From Bacteroidaceae bacterium (GTDB lineage: Bacteria; Bacteroidota; Bacteroidia; Bacteroidales; Bacteroidaceae): a DNA stretch of 42,934 bases. Location of the stretch: the NCBI GenBank assembly GCA_017554605.1, contig JAFZIA010000070.1, positions 1 to 42,934 of the forward strand. Reading direction: 5' to 3'. The translations under genes were made by a program, and so were the position numbers. This document shows positions 24,907-34,581 of this stretch, piece by piece. The first letter of the stretch is position 1. Each line of letters opens with the position of its first letter. The notes beneath the pieces are model-generated. The model had not been told where the DNA came from, ran no database searches, and worked only from the letters and a program-made list of their open reading frames with translations.

Positions 24907-26128
24907 ATTTATCTGATTTTTTGATTATTTCCTTAATGTATCTCAGAAGGTTGTTCCTGTAGTTCTCCAATGTGTAGTTCTCCTGTACAAGTCTGTGGGC
25001 GGCCCACGCCTTTGCCGAAAGCTCCTCTACGGGCATTGCGGCAGCCTGCATCAGTGCCTCTTCAAAAGCATCGTATGTAACCTCTTCAACCACTGTTCCC
25101 ACTGTTTCAAGGTCGAGTCCTGTACCACGGCTGTATATTGGCATTAGTGCTCCGTTGCCCAATATGTTGAGCACCGATACTGCGCCGCCCTCGCTTATCG
25201 AGGGGTTGAGCAATAGTGCACATCTGTTGAGTAGATGTGCGAATTTCTCCGATTCAATATCCACAAAGCCGTGTACGATTATGTTGTCGACCTCTTTTAT
25301 CTTGGGCGAGTAGTAACGCCAGAAATCCTTTTCGTTGCTGCTGCTGCCGCAAATATGTAGTGTGAATTCTTTATGGGCAAGGGCAAAGTCTATCGCAATG
25401 TCGAGTCCCTTGTGTATAAGTCCCATACTGCCGAACCACAGAATGTTGTTGCGACACTTTCCAAAATCCTTCTTTTCATCGGGCTTTATTGTGGGAAAAT
25501 AGAATGCCGGCAGTTGGCGGTAATGGCCAGGACGAGGGTCGTCGGCTGTGAATTGCTCAACGACAAAACTATCGCCAAGGCATATTACTGCGTCGCTTAA
25601 GCGTGCCTCGTAGTGGTTCATTCCTCCTCCGGGAACGTAACGGTTCGACTCCAGCAGCCACAGTCCGTGCCTTGCGTGGAACGAGGCGTTGCGGTTGGCT
25701 GTCACGTCGAAATTATAGCCCGTCTGTGCTCCCACCGAGTAGAATATCCTCAATGGTTCTTTGCTTTGTTTCGCCACGAATGAGCCGAAAAAGGCATTGC
25801 CGTTTATTCCAAAGATAATGTCGTAGGGGGTGTAATCTATTGCTGTGTTTGCCCTCGATGTGCAGTCGACACGGTAGCCCAATCTGTGGAAACACTCCGC
25901 CGCAGTGCGGCATTCGGTGAGGTTCGAGTGGTGTTTGGGTAGCTCCTTGGCTGCAAAGGCTTCGGGCAGGTGGCACAGGAGCACACGCTTCCTGTAGCCC
26001 GACTTGAAGACATCCTTCACAAGCTTTTCGTCGGACAGAATGCGTTGCACCCAGCATACGAACTTTGTTGCCAACCGTCTTTTGGCAATGGGTAGTATGC
26101 GCTTTATTTCGCCGAGGCTCAGTTTCAT
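24887..26128 (-). CDS. Glycosyltransferase, GT4-like (group 1)
   Basis: 413 residues with a GT-B-like C-terminal half: NILWFGSMGLIHKGLDIAID marks the second Rossmann domain, HICGSSSNEKDF follows, and SEGGAVSVLNILGNGAL matches the donor-binding region of group 1 transferases. The N-terminal half is less conserved. It probably transfers a sugar from a nucleotide donor during assembly of a surface polysaccharide. It starts 6 bp after the stop of the GT4 gene upstream and ends 20 bp inside the yfhO-like gene. The exact family and sugar cannot be told. Confidence 0.78.
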   Translation of the reverse strand: MKLSLGEIKRILPIAKRRLATKFVCWVQRILSDEKLVKDVFKSGYRKRVLLCHLPEAFAAKELPKHHSNLTECRTAAECFHRLGYRVDCTSRANTAIDYTPYDIIFGINGNAFFGSFVAKQSKEPLRIFYSVGAQTGYNFDVTANRNASFHARHGLWLLESNRYVPGGGMNHYEARLSDAVICLGDSFVVEQFTADDPRPGHYRQLPAFYFPTIKPDEKKDFGKCRNNILWFGSMGLIHKGLDIAIDFALAHKEFTLHICGSSSNEKDFWRYYSPKIKEVDNIIVHGFVDIESEKFAHLLNRCALLLNPSISEGGAVSVLNILGNGALMPIYSRGTGLDLETVGTVVEEVTYDAFEEALMQAAAMPVEELSAKAWAAHRLVQENYTLENYRNNLLRYIKEIIKKSDKYEKNRD

Positions 26129-26134
26129 TCTTTC

Positions 26135-27223
26135 TTATAATTTGCGGTAAATATCACAAGTGTTCTGTACCATCTTCTCGAGCGAGAACTCTTTTACGCG
26201 TTCCTTGCCTTTTAGTGACAGTTCGCGACGCAGTGTTTCGCTTGTCACAGTCTCACGCAATGTGTCGAGCATCGACTGTGCGTCGCTGGGATTGAAATAA
26301 ATGGCAGCGTCGCCTGCGACCTCGGGAAAGCAGCTCGCGTTGCTCAGGCATACGGGGCAACCGTTAGAGAAAGCCTCGAGAATGGGAATACCGAATCCCT
26401 CGTAGTGCGACGGAAAGACAAAGCAGAGCGCGTGACGGTAGAGCGATGCCATCTGCTCGTCGTTTGCCGATATGTGGTAGATGCGGTCGGCAATGTTCCA
26501 TTTTTCAAGGAAGGCTTTTTCGGCCGATGAAAAGGCGTTGCCGGTGCATACGATTTTCAGTGTGGGGTCGGCTACGAGCAACGGTCTTACAGCCGATAGC
26601 CAGGGAAAGAAGTTCTTGTATCCCTTGCGCTCGCCTACATACAGTATGTAGCGGTCGAGCAGTTGCTCCGAAGGCTGTGCAATGGGGCGGTAGCCGTGGT
26701 GCACGACGCTTATCTTTGTCGGGTCGGTATCCAAGAGCTCCACAATGTCGCGCTTGGTATTCTCGCTGACGGCAATAATGTGGTCGGCTTCGGCTATAAG
26801 GCGTTTCTTGTGCGGGATTGTGCGGTCGTATATGAGTACGTCCTGAGGGTAGCGCTCAAAGGTCATATCGTGTATCGTGAGCACAAGTGCCTTTTTGCGT
26901 CTTTTTATTGTGTCTACAAAATAAGGACTGTAGTACGTGGGGTGAAAAATATCGTAATCGTCGTATTTTATTGCCTTCCACGCATAGTGTAGGTTGGCAA
27001 GCTGGTAGAGCCTGCGTCGCCAGCGGTAGTTGCGCGGATAAGAGAATGTTTTGTACTTCTTGCCGTATGTCACAGTTACATAGTGGTTCTCGCAGAATTT
27101 CATAGGTAACGAAGCGCCGAATTCATCTTGTGGCAAGTTGAATATGAGGTCGGCAAAGTAACGTGTTACTCCACCGAAGCGCTGGAACGTGAACATCTGG
27201 TTGTCGTATAATATCTTTTTCAT
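26135..27223 (-). CDS. Family 4 glycosyltransferase
   Basis: A typical GT4 enzyme of about 362 residues. It has FQRFGGVTRYFADLI near the N-terminus, the hinge-following YILYVGERKGYKNFFPWL, and the diagnostic EX7E segment HYEGFGIPILEAFSNGCPV with SCFPEVAGDAAIYF behind it. The start at 27223 (MKKILYDNQMF) is preferred because the upstream ATG at 27235 overlaps the flippase gene; both are possible. It probably adds one sugar to a lipid-linked oligosaccharide exported by the adjacent flippase. Confidence 0.9.
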   Translation of the reverse strand: MKKILYDNQMFTFQRFGGVTRYFADLIFNLPQDEFGASLPMKFCENHYVTVTYGKKYKTFSYPRNYRWRRRLYQLANLHYAWKAIKYDDYDIFHPTYYSPYFVDTIKRRKKALVLTIHDMTFERYPQDVLIYDRTIPHKKRLIAEADHIIAVSENTKRDIVELLDTDPTKISVVHHGYRPIAQPSEQLLDRYILYVGERKGYKNFFPWLSAVRPLLVADPTLKIVCTGNAFSSAEKAFLEKWNIADRIYHISANDEQMASLYRHALCFVFPSHYEGFGIPILEAFSNGCPVCLSNASCFPEVAGDAAIYFNPSDAQSMLDTLRETVTSETLRRELSLKGKERVKEFSLEKMVQNTCDIYRKL

Positions 27224-27225
27224 CA

Positions 27226-28683
27226 CTATTTGCATTTACGTTTCAAAAGATAGTGTGCTGCCTCGCTCAGCTCTTTGTTGCGCATTGCAGACAGTGCGCC
27301 CGTGTAGAGGAGTGCCGCGATTGCAATGCGCACTGCAAGCAGTGTGTATATGTTTGCTATCTGCTGTGTAACTTGGCAGGTAACGAGCATAACAATTGTT
27401 GAAAGCAGGGCAAAGGGGAGTGTGTCGCGCAGGAATATTCCCGTTGTGAGCGAAATTTCCTTGCCGGCAAAGTAACGCCATACAAAGAGCCACAGGGCGT
27501 TGAAGATGACGTATGTTGTCATCATTCCGTTTATTCCGAGCGGTGCCATAAATACAAGCAACAGTAGCACAATTATGCCTTGTGCCATTGTTCCCCACAT
27601 AAATATGCCCGATTTTCCGCGGCTCACAAGCAGGTTGGTGAACATCGACTGTATAGGCATAAACGCGCCCCAAATTGCAAGTATCCGCAACATATATGCG
27701 CTTTCAATCCATTTGTCGGTTATCGCAATTACTATAACTTCGGGGGCAACGAGCGATAGTCCCAGTAAAAGCGGGAACGATAGGAATGCGGTAAAGCGCA
27801 ACATTCGGCGGAATATGTGCAGTTGCATCTTTTTGTCGTCGGCAACCTTGGCAAGAACGGGTTGTGCGAGTCCGTTTACCATTCCGTTTACAGTGTCTGC
27901 ACCCATTGTCATCCATTCGGCTGCTTTTGTGTAGTTGCCCACATCGGCTTTGCTGTAGAGCTTGTTGCCTCCCAGTATAAACGAGAATATGTTCCAGTTT
28001 ACGCGAAGAAAAATGTTGGTTATGAGAAGGCGGTAGCTGAAAGCAAAGAGGTAGCGAAGTGGTGAAAAATCTACTTTTATGCCCGGTCGCCACGGGGTGT
28101 ACCACCAGCAGACGATGCTGCGCACAAGTACGTATAGTATGCTCTGTGTGGCTATTCCCCAATAAGAGTATCCGTTTACGGCCATCGCAATTCCTGCACT
28201 GCCCGAAACTATTATGGAGAGTATTATGGATATGGATTTTTCGCGTACCTTGAGCTCACGAAATAGATAGGCCGAGGGGGCAATGCCAAAGCCTGCTACC
28301 ACAAATCCTATAAAAATATAGCGCGAGAGCCATAATAGCGACGGCTCGTCAAAAAAATCCACTATGAGCGGTGCTGCTGCAAAGAGTACCGCGTACATTG
28401 CAAGCGATATTAACACGTTGAACCAAAAGACTGCATTATAGTCGTCGTGTGTGACATTCTTGCGGTTGGCTATTGCTGCCACAAAGCCACTGTCCTGCAA
28501 CGTACCTGCTATTGCCGAAAAGATGGCAAGCATTCCAATGGGCCCGAAGTCCTCGGGCCCAAGAATGCGTGCAAGGAATATTCCGAAGAAGAGGTTGAGC
28601 AGTTGGCAAAAGGCATTGCTCATTCCGCCCCAAAGGAATCCTTTGGCGACTGCGCTCTTGAGATTGTTGCCGTTGCTGCTCAT
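27226..28683 (-). CDS. Polysaccharide flippase, Wzx/MOP superfamily
   Basis: A 485-residue polytopic membrane protein with about 12-14 helices. The N-terminal region KSAVAKGFLWGGMSNAFCQL and FFGIFLARILGPEDFGPIGM is characteristic of lipopolysaccharide/O-antigen translocases of the MOP exporter superfamily. It would flip undecaprenyl-linked oligosaccharides made by the flanking glycosyltransferases. It starts 6 bp after the metG stop and is followed directly by the GT4 gene, so transcription probably comes from metG. No Wzy polymerase is recognisable nearby; the YfhO-like or GT39-like membrane proteins act in another way. Confidence 0.88.
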   Translation of the reverse strand: MSSNGNNLKSAVAKGFLWGGMSNAFCQLLNLFFGIFLARILGPEDFGPIGMLAIFSAIAGTLQDSGFVAAIANRKNVTHDDYNAVFWFNVLISLAMYAVLFAAAPLIVDFFDEPSLLWLSRYIFIGFVVAGFGIAPSAYLFRELKVREKSISIILSIIVSGSAGIAMAVNGYSYWGIATQSILYVLVRSIVCWWYTPWRPGIKVDFSPLRYLFAFSYRLLITNIFLRVNWNIFSFILGGNKLYSKADVGNYTKAAEWMTMGADTVNGMVNGLAQPVLAKVADDKKMQLHIFRRMLRFTAFLSFPLLLGLSLVAPEVIVIAITDKWIESAYMLRILAIWGAFMPIQSMFTNLLVSRGKSGIFMWGTMAQGIIVLLLLVFMAPLGINGMMTTYVIFNALWLFVWRYFAGKEISLTTGIFLRDTLPFALLSTIVMLVTCQVTQQIANIYTLLAVRIAIAALLYTGALSAMRNKELSEAAHYLLKRKCK

Positions 28684-28689
28684 CGGTTG

Positions 28690-30729
28690 TTACTTTATTT
28701 CGCTTCCAGGTTTTGCTGTAGGCTCAACGGTGAGCAAAGAGAGCTTGCCCTCGTTGTCCTCGGCGCTCAGAATCATTCCCTCGCTCACAATGCCGCGCAT
28801 AGTACGAGGGGGGAAGTTTGCAATAAAGCATACCTGCTTGCCAACAAGTTCCTCGGGCTTGAAGTGCTTTGCTATTCCCGAGAGAATGGTACGTGTGCCT
28901 ATACCGTCGTCAATCTTGAATTGCAGCAGCTTGTCAGCTTTGGGTACTTTGGTACACTCGAGTACTGTGCCCACACGAATGTCGAGCTTGAGGAAGTCGT
29001 CGAATGTACACTCGGGACGAATGGGGTTCGCCTTGTAGCTTGCAGCCTCGTTCTCTTTCTTAATGCGGTCGAGGCGGTCGAGTTGTGCCTGAATAGCGTC
29101 GTCCTCAATCTTCTCGAATAGTAGACCAGTCTCGCCAAGCTCGTGACCTTCGGCAAGAAGGTCGGTGCGGCCCAGGTTCTCCCAACAGAATTGGGGATAG
29201 TTGAGCATCTGGCGCAGTTTCTTGCTGCTGAAGGGGAGGAAGGGCTCAAAGGCTGTCGCAAGGTTGGCAACCAACTGGAGCGACAGGTTGAGGATTGTCG
29301 CAACACGTTCAAGGTCGGTCTTTGCGAGTTTCCAGGGTTCGGTCTCGGCAAGATAGCGGTTTCCGATGCGTGCAAGGTTCATTGCTTCCTTCTGTGCCTC
29401 GCGGAACTTGAATTGGTCGAGCAACTTTTCGACCTCGCTCTTCACGTTCACGAATTCTTCTATTATAGCGTTGTCGTAGTCGGTGAGAGTGCCCACGGCG
29501 GGTACTTTTCCGTCGAAGTATTTCTTGGTGAGTACAAGTGCGCGGTTCACGAAGTTTCCGTACACAGCAACAAGCTCGTTGTTGTTGCGTGCCTGGAAAT
29601 CTTTCCAAGTGAAATTGTTGTCCTTTGTCTCGGGGGCGTTTGCGGTGAGCACGTAGCGCAGCACGTCCTGCTTGCCAGGGAAGTCTACAAGATACTCGTT
29701 AAGCCATACAGCCCAGTTGCGCGAGGTTGAAATCTTGTCGTCTTCGAGGTTGAGGAACTCGTTGCTCGGTACGTTGTCGGGAAGAATATAGTCGCCGTGT
29801 GCCTTGAGCATAGTGGGGAAGACAATACAATGGAACACAATGTTGTCCTTGCCGATGAAGTGTACAAGGCGTGTATCCTCGCTCTTCCACCACTGTTCCC
29901 AGGTGTCGGGCAATAGCTCTTTTGTGTTGCTGATGTAGCCGATGGGTGCGTCGAACCACACGTAGAGCACTTTACCCTCGGCGCCCTCTACGGGAACGGG
30001 AATACCCCAGTTGAGGTCGCGTGTTACGGCACGGGGACGAAGTCCTGCATCAAGCCAGCTCTTGCACTGTCCGTATACGTTGCTGCGCCACTCTTTGTGG
30101 TCGCCAAGAATCCACTCCTCGAGCCAGGGCTGATATTGGTCGAGGGGCAAATACCAGTGTGTTGTCTTGCGCTTTACAAGGGGGTTGCCCGAGTCGGCAT
30201 TGTAGGGGTTGATAAGCTCGTCGGGCGAGAGGGTTGCACCGCACTTCTCGCACTGGTCGCCGTATGCCTCGGGTGCGTGGCAACGGGGGCATTCGCCTCT
30301 GATGTTACGGTCGGTGAGGAACTGTTGCTCGCCCTCGTCGTAGTACTGCTCGCTCTCCAACTGCACAAATTTATCATTGTCGTAGAGCTTGCGGAAAAAG
30401 TCCGATGCAAGTTCCTTGTGTGTGTTTGAGGTTGTACGCGAATATACGTCGAATGATATTCCGAAGCCTTCGAACGAATCTTTGATTATCTTGTGGTAGC
30501 GGTCTACTACATCCTGCGGGGTGATGCCCTCTTTCTTTGCACGGATTGTAACGGGTACGCCGTGCTCGTCGCTTCCGCCAATGAAAAGCACGTCTTCGCC
30601 TTTAAGGCGCAGGTAACGTACGTAAATATCGGCAGGAACGTAAACGCCTGCAAGGTGGCCGATGTGTACAGGACCATTTGCGTAGGGTAATGCCGATGTA
30701 ACCAGTGTTCTTTTGAATTTCTTTTCCAT
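28690..30729 (-). CDS. metG: Methionyl-tRNA synthetase with C-terminal tRNA-binding domain
   Basis: Charges tRNA-Met with methionine in the cytoplasm. Class I motifs are seen: the HIGH box in [20 protein letters not shown], a four-Cys zinc knuckle ([17 protein letters not shown]) and [11 protein letters not shown] in place of KMSKS. The anticodon-binding helical domain follows. Residues about 575-679 form the Trbp111/EMAP-type OB-fold ([20 protein letters not shown]), which supports dimerisation and tRNA binding. At 679 residues it is the long form usual in Bacteroidota. It heads the minus-strand run, with the flippase 6 bp downstream. Confidence 0.98.
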   Translation of the reverse strand: MEKKFKRTLVTSALPYANGPVHIGHLAGVYVPADIYVRYLRLKGEDVLFIGGSDEHGVPVTIRAKKEGITPQDVVDRYHKIIKDSFEGFGISFDVYSRTTSNTHKELASDFFRKLYDNDKFVQLESEQYYDEGEQQFLTDRNIRGECPRCHAPEAYGDQCEKCGATLSPDELINPYNADSGNPLVKRKTTHWYLPLDQYQPWLEEWILGDHKEWRSNVYGQCKSWLDAGLRPRAVTRDLNWGIPVPVEGAEGKVLYVWFDAPIGYISNTKELLPDTWEQWWKSEDTRLVHFIGKDNIVFHCIVFPTMLKAHGDYILPDNVPSNEFLNLEDDKISTSRNWAVWLNEYLVDFPGKQDVLRYVLTANAPETKDNNFTWKDFQARNNNELVAVYGNFVNRALVLTKKYFDGKVPAVGTLTDYDNAIIEEFVNVKSEVEKLLDQFKFREAQKEAMNLARIGNRYLAETEPWKLAKTDLERVATILNLSLQLVANLATAFEPFLPFSSKKLRQMLNYPQFCWENLGRTDLLAEGHELGETGLLFEKIEDDAIQAQLDRLDRIKKENEAASYKANPIRPECTFDDFLKLDIRVGTVLECTKVPKADKLLQFKIDDGIGTRTILSGIAKHFKPEELVGKQVCFIANFPPRTMRGIVSEGMILSAEDNEGKLSLLTVEPTAKPGSEIK

Positions 30730-30787
30730 AAATATTGTTGTATTATCTGTTTCCCTTTTTTAGTTTGGGTGCAGTGCAACCAAACGA

Positions 30788-30795
30788 CAAAGATA
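30788..30795 (-). promoter_or_regulatory. Possible -7 box (TATCTTTG) for metG
   Basis: On the minus strand TATCTTTG fits TAnnTTTG exactly and lies 58 bases upstream of the metG start. A matching -33 TTTG at 19-21 bases is not present, so this is a half-supported promoter. Confidence 0.3.
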
Positions 30796-30941
30796 CAACA
30801 AAGATGCGAAAGCGTGGCATTATAAAATAAAATAATTAAAGATGTGCGTGCTTAACTTGTGTATATGCGGTGAAAATGTGATGTTTATGAGAAAAATGTT
30901 GTATATTCGCGTCGGAATTTTAAATCAGACTTTCAGGAATT

Positions 30942-31694
30942 ATGAAGATAGCACTTATTGGTTACGGCAAGATGGGAAAGACCATCGAGAAGATTGCCCT
31001 TGAGAGAGGACACGAGATTGTGTCGATTATTGATGTTGACAATATAAACGATATTGACGGTGAGGCTTTTGCCTCGGCCGATGTTGCGATTGAATTCACT
31101 GCTCCGTCGGCTGCACACGACAACTGCGTGCGCGCAATGCGTCGTGGAGTAAAGGTGGTGAGCGGTAGTACAGGCTGGATACATAATCACGAGGAGGAGA
31201 TGCGCTCACTCTGCAATGGGGGTGCTACTCTCTTCTGGTCGAGCAACTTTAGTTTGGGAGTGGCTGTCTTTTCGGCTGTCAACCGCTATCTTGCAAAGAT
31301 TATGAACCGCTTCCCTGGTTACAGCGTACAGATGGAGGAGACCCATCATATCCATAAGCTCGATGCTCCCAGTGGTACAGCAATCACACTTGCCGAGGGT
31401 ATTCTTGAGAACCTCGACCGAAAGAACTCGTGGATTCTTGGCGACGTTGTAAATCCCGACGGCAGTGTGACAAAAGGCAATGAACCTGCCGATAATGAAC
31501 TGCGTATAAATGCGGTGCGCCGCGATGAGGTTTCCGGCATACACACAATCTGTTACACCTCGGACGCCGATACAATTACAATAACCCACGATGCCAAGAA
31601 CCGCAATGGTTTTGCCCTTGGAGCTGTCCTTGCTGCCGAGTTTGTGAAAGACAACTGCGGATTTCTTGGTATGAAGGATATGTTCGATTTTTAA
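30942..31694 (+). CDS. dapB: 4-hydroxy-tetrahydrodipicolinate reductase
   Basis: Reduces 4-hydroxy-tetrahydrodipicolinate in the lysine/diaminopimelate pathway. The N-terminal NAD(P)-binding motif is MKIALIGYGKMGKTIEKIA. The catalytic signature EETHHIHKLDAPSGTAITLA contains the His-His pair and the Lys. Length 250 is normal. The gene is divergent from metG across a 212-bp gap and leads the plus-strand genes lepB (68 bp downstream) and wbqC. Confidence 0.97.
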   Translation: MKIALIGYGKMGKTIEKIALERGHEIVSIIDVDNINDIDGEAFASADVAIEFTAPSAAHDNCVRAMRRGVKVVSGSTGWIHNHEEEMRSLCNGGATLFWSSNFSLGVAVFSAVNRYLAKIMNRFPGYSVQMEETHHIHKLDAPSGTAITLAEGILENLDRKNSWILGDVVNPDGSVTKGNEPADNELRINAVRRDEVSGIHTICYTSDADTITITHDAKNRNGFALGAVLAAEFVKDNCGFLGMKDMFDF

Positions 31695-31761
31695 TGTTAT
31701 TTCACATTGGTTCGTGTAATAATACCTCGAATCACCCGTTTCCCGATAAAAACAACAATAT

Positions 31762-33189
31762 ATGAGAAAGGCTACACGAAAAGACTGGATAAAATGCTCA
31801 GTGGCGGTTGTTCTCTATCTGCTTTTCCTCCTGTGGGTAAAAAGCTGGCTGGGACTTCTTGCGCTGCCGTTCATAGTAGATAATTATATAACAAAATTCA
31901 TTCCGTGGGGGTGGTGGAAAAAGTCGGAAAGTAAACTGGTGCGTGGCGTTATGAGCTGGGTCGACTCGATAGTCTTTGCTCTTGTCGCGGTGTATTTTGT
32001 GCATCAGTTCCTTTTTCAGAACTATGTTATTCCCACCTCGTCGCTCGAGAAGTCGTTGCTTGTGGGCGATTATCTTTTTGTGAGCAAGGCAAACTATGGT
32101 CCGCGTAAGCCTCATACTCCTCTCAGTATGCCTCTTACGCAGCACACGATGCCCCTGACTGGCGGAAAAAGTTATATCGATGCTGTGCAGTGGGACTATG
32201 AGCGCGTACCAGGATTAGAGGATATTGAACTTGGCGATATTGTGGTATTCAATTACCCCGCAGGAGATACAGCTACAACAAACCCCGAGGTAATAGATTA
32301 TTACAAAATGTGTTACTCTATAGGTGCTGAGCGTTTCCCCAATCGTCCCAATCTCGACAGTTTGAGCGTTGAGCGTCGTCGCGCAATTTTTGACCTGTAT
32401 TATAATACCGGTCGTCAAGAAATCGAGAAAAATCCGCATATTTTCGGCGAGAAAGTGTGGCGTCCCGTGGACCGTCGCGAGAATTATGTAAAGCGTTGTG
32501 TCGGACTCCCAGGCGACGTTCTACATATAAAGGATAAGGTAATATATCTTAACAATAAACCGAGCAAACAGCCCCAAAATGCGCAGTTTAACTATTGGGT
32601 TACCTTTAAGGCGCAGATACCCGAACGCTTGCGTCACGAGCTTGGAATAAGCAAGAAGGATCTTATTGATGGCGCTTGTGGCAACGGGCTCTACTGCCTG
32701 CCGCTCACCGATGCTGTACGCGACAAGCTCGCCACTTATACAAAACTGGTGGCATCTATTGTTCCTTACGAGAATAAATCGGCTGGTGACATCTATCCGC
32801 TCAACGGACACACAGGCTGGACAGCCGACAATTATGGTCCAGTGTGGATACCCAAAAGGGGCGAGAGCATAAACCTTACACTCGATAATATAGCTGTGTA
32901 TGAACGTCCTATTGCCGTGTACGAGGGCAACAAACTGCAGGTTAAGGACGGCAAGATATTCATAAATGACAAACCTGCCGACAGCTATACATTCAAGATG
33001 GACTACTATTGGATGATGGGAGACAACCGCCACAATAGTGCCGACTCGCGTTACTGGGGTTTTGTACCCGAGGACCACATAGTGGGCAAGCCTCTCTTTA
33101 TATGGCTCTCGCTCGACGAGGACCGTGGCTGGTTCGACGGCAAGATACGCTGGAGTCGTATCTTCCGCAGTGTAGGTAGTTTCAATTGA
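31762..33189 (+). CDS. lepB: Signal peptidase I
   Basis: Inner-membrane serine protease that cleaves Sec signal peptides. The N-terminal hydrophobic segments (about residues 10-35 and 70-90) anchor it. The catalytic Ser lies in YVIPTSSLEKSLLVGD, where Leu replaces the Met that usually follows it; the general-base Lys is in YVKRCVGLPGD. The C-terminal box is MGDNRHNSADSRYWGF. At 475 residues it is much longer than E. coli-like enzymes, with an insertion between the Ser and Lys regions and another before the final box, as usual for Bacteroidota LepB. It is followed at once by wbqC. Confidence 0.95.
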   Translation: MRKATRKDWIKCSVAVVLYLLFLLWVKSWLGLLALPFIVDNYITKFIPWGWWKKSESKLVRGVMSWVDSIVFALVAVYFVHQFLFQNYVIPTSSLEKSLLVGDYLFVSKANYGPRKPHTPLSMPLTQHTMPLTGGKSYIDAVQWDYERVPGLEDIELGDIVVFNYPAGDTATTNPEVIDYYKMCYSIGAERFPNRPNLDSLSVERRRAIFDLYYNTGRQEIEKNPHIFGEKVWRPVDRRENYVKRCVGLPGDVLHIKDKVIYLNNKPSKQPQNAQFNYWVTFKAQIPERLRHELGISKKDLIDGACGNGLYCLPLTDAVRDKLATYTKLVASIVPYENKSAGDIYPLNGHTGWTADNYGPVWIPKRGESINLTLDNIAVYERPIAVYEGNKLQVKDGKIFINDKPADSYTFKMDYYWMMGDNRHNSADSRYWGFVPEDHIVGKPLFIWLSLDEDRGWFDGKIRWSRIFRSVGSFN

Positions 33190-33197
33190 TAGGGTTT

Positions 33198-33824
33198 ATG
33201 CAGTTGCTCTCTCATTCGCTCTATCTGGCACCGTTGCCGCTGTATGCACAGTTGTATGCAGCTGGCACGCTGCTCGTCGACGGGGATACTCCCTTTGTGA
33301 AGCAGACTTTCCGCAACCGTGCCATAATAGCTACCGAGAATGGCACGCAGACGCTGACAATACCAGTGGTGCATCAAGGGCGACAGGCAATGCGCGACGT
33401 GCGTATAAGCGAACACGGCAATTGGCGACATCTTCATTGGAATGCTCTTGTGAGTGCCTATCGCAAAAGTCCCTTTTTCGAGTATTATGCCGATGACTTT
33501 GAGAGGTTCTATCGGCAGAAAGACGGTTTTCTGCTGGATTTCAATTTGCAGCTTCACGCGCTGGTAAGCGAACTTTTGGGGTTAGAGCACACGGTGCATA
33601 TAATTGAAAATAGTGCGGTGGAAACTGAAGAAAATCAAATTGTGGATATTCGTGCAATGGCCGAGCCTGGTAATCTTGCCTCCTTTTCCTGTGACCCAGC
33701 AGTGCCTTATTATCAGGTGTTTGCCTCCCGCAATGGTTTTATTCCCAACTTGAGTGTTGTCGACCTTCTCTTTAATATGGGTCCCGAGGGACTCATTGTA
33801 CTGCGCGACGCAAAGAGGTTATAG
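33198..33824 (+). CDS. WbqC-family protein
   Basis: About 208 residues of the WbqC-like family, found in surface-polysaccharide loci and often downstream of lepB in Bacteroidota. Visible features are an N-terminal hydrophobic strand (LYLAPLPLYAQLYAAGTLLV), DTPFVKQTFRNRAII, TIPVVHQG and HWRHLHWNAL-like aromatics (here GNWRHLHWNALVSAYRKSPF). I choose ATG 33198; a TTG at 33186 overlapping the lepB stop is an alternative. The 3' end overlaps the 3' end of the convergent DUF4294 gene by 6 bp. The biochemical role is unknown. Confidence 0.85.
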   Translation: MQLLSHSLYLAPLPLYAQLYAAGTLLVDGDTPFVKQTFRNRAIIATENGTQTLTIPVVHQGRQAMRDVRISEHGNWRHLHWNALVSAYRKSPFFEYYADDFERFYRQKDGFLLDFNLQLHALVSELLGLEHTVHIIENSAVETEENQIVDIRAMAEPGNLASFSCDPAVPYYQVFASRNGFIPNLSVVDLLFNMGPEGLIVLRDAKRL

Positions 33825-34439
33825 TTGCCCGGTAAGCACCTTTACCACAACCTGTTCCACGAGCCAATCGTCGCCTGTGGGGTCGTAGCTTTTCTTGAGG
33901 CTTGCACCGAATATAGACGCAAAGGCGTTGTAGAATACAGCTTTGAAACTGCCCATAAAGAGCTTTATCAACTGATAGGCGCTTTGGTTGCATTCGCGGT
34001 CGACCAATTTTATAAGAAGCTTGCCCTGACGCAGGGTGAGCTTCTTCATCTTTGGGGTGTATATCTCCTTGAGCTCTTTCTCGAGCTTGTCGATGTGACG
34101 CTCGCGTGACTTGTCGTCGGGAAGCAGTTGTAGTGTCTCGTATGTTTCTATTATTATTCCTCGAATTTCTGCTGCAAGAGGAAGCACGCGCTTGACGTCG
34201 CGCACAAGGCGGTCGTACTCCTTACGCTGCTTCTTGTTTTTGAATATAATCGGCGCGTAGGCATAGTATGTGGGCAGTTTTATATGCGGGATAGTCTCGC
34301 CTCGATGTACGCTCTGTCCCACAATGTATGCTCGGCGGGTGTCATACGACAATGTGTCGCCCGCAGTCTCTTGTGCCCCAAGGCTGCACGGTGCAACGAG
34401 CATAAACAAGAGCAATATGGGATAAAGAGGCTTTTTCAT
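33819..34439 (-). CDS. DUF4294 protein, exported
   Basis: 206 residues with a signal peptide (MKKPLYPILLLFMLVAPCSL, cleavage near GAQE). The conserved YAPIIFKNKKQRKEYDRL region is followed by a charged alpha-helical core rich in Lys/Glu. The RECNQSAYQLIKLFMGSFKA segment is strongly conserved in the DUF4294 family of Bacteroidota. Function is unknown. The gene opposes wbqC with overlapping stop codons and is divergent from the ABC exporter. A good promoter (34444-34476) lies so close that its mRNA may have no 5' leader. Confidence 0.85.
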   Translation of the reverse strand: MKKPLYPILLLFMLVAPCSLGAQETAGDTLSYDTRRAYIVGQSVHRGETIPHIKLPTYYAYAPIIFKNKKQRKEYDRLVRDVKRVLPLAAEIRGIIIETYETLQLLPDDKSRERHIDKLEKELKEIYTPKMKKLTLRQGKLLIKLVDRECNQSAYQLIKLFMGSFKAVFYNAFASIFGASLKKSYDPTGDDWLVEQVVVKVLTGQL

Positions 34440-34443
34440 AGTG

Positions 34444-34476
34444 CAAAAATAGGGGATTTATTGCTTCTTGTGCAAT
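34444..34476 (-). promoter_or_regulatory. Promoter of the DUF4294 gene, almost abutting the start codon
   Basis: On the minus strand ATTG (34476-34473), a 21-base spacer and TATTTTTG (34451-34444) match the Bacteroidota pattern. Only four bases separate the -7 box from the ATG at 34439, so transcription would begin at or inside the start codon. Confidence 0.5.
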
Positions 34477-34526
34477 GTAAGCATTTAAAAATGAAAAATG
34501 AAAGGGCTTAACCGATAAAAAAGAGT

Positions 34527-34534
34527 TAACTTTG
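34527..34534 (+). promoter_or_regulatory. Possible -7 box (TAACTTTG) for the ABC exporter gene
   Basis: TAACTTTG fits the -7 consensus exactly, 48 bases upstream of the start at 34582. The -33 position has no TTTG. The gap is shared with the divergent DUF4294 promoter. Confidence 0.35.
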
Positions 34535-34581
34535 CGAAATAACTTCGGGTGCTATGTGCCCTCTTACGAAAAATAATAACT

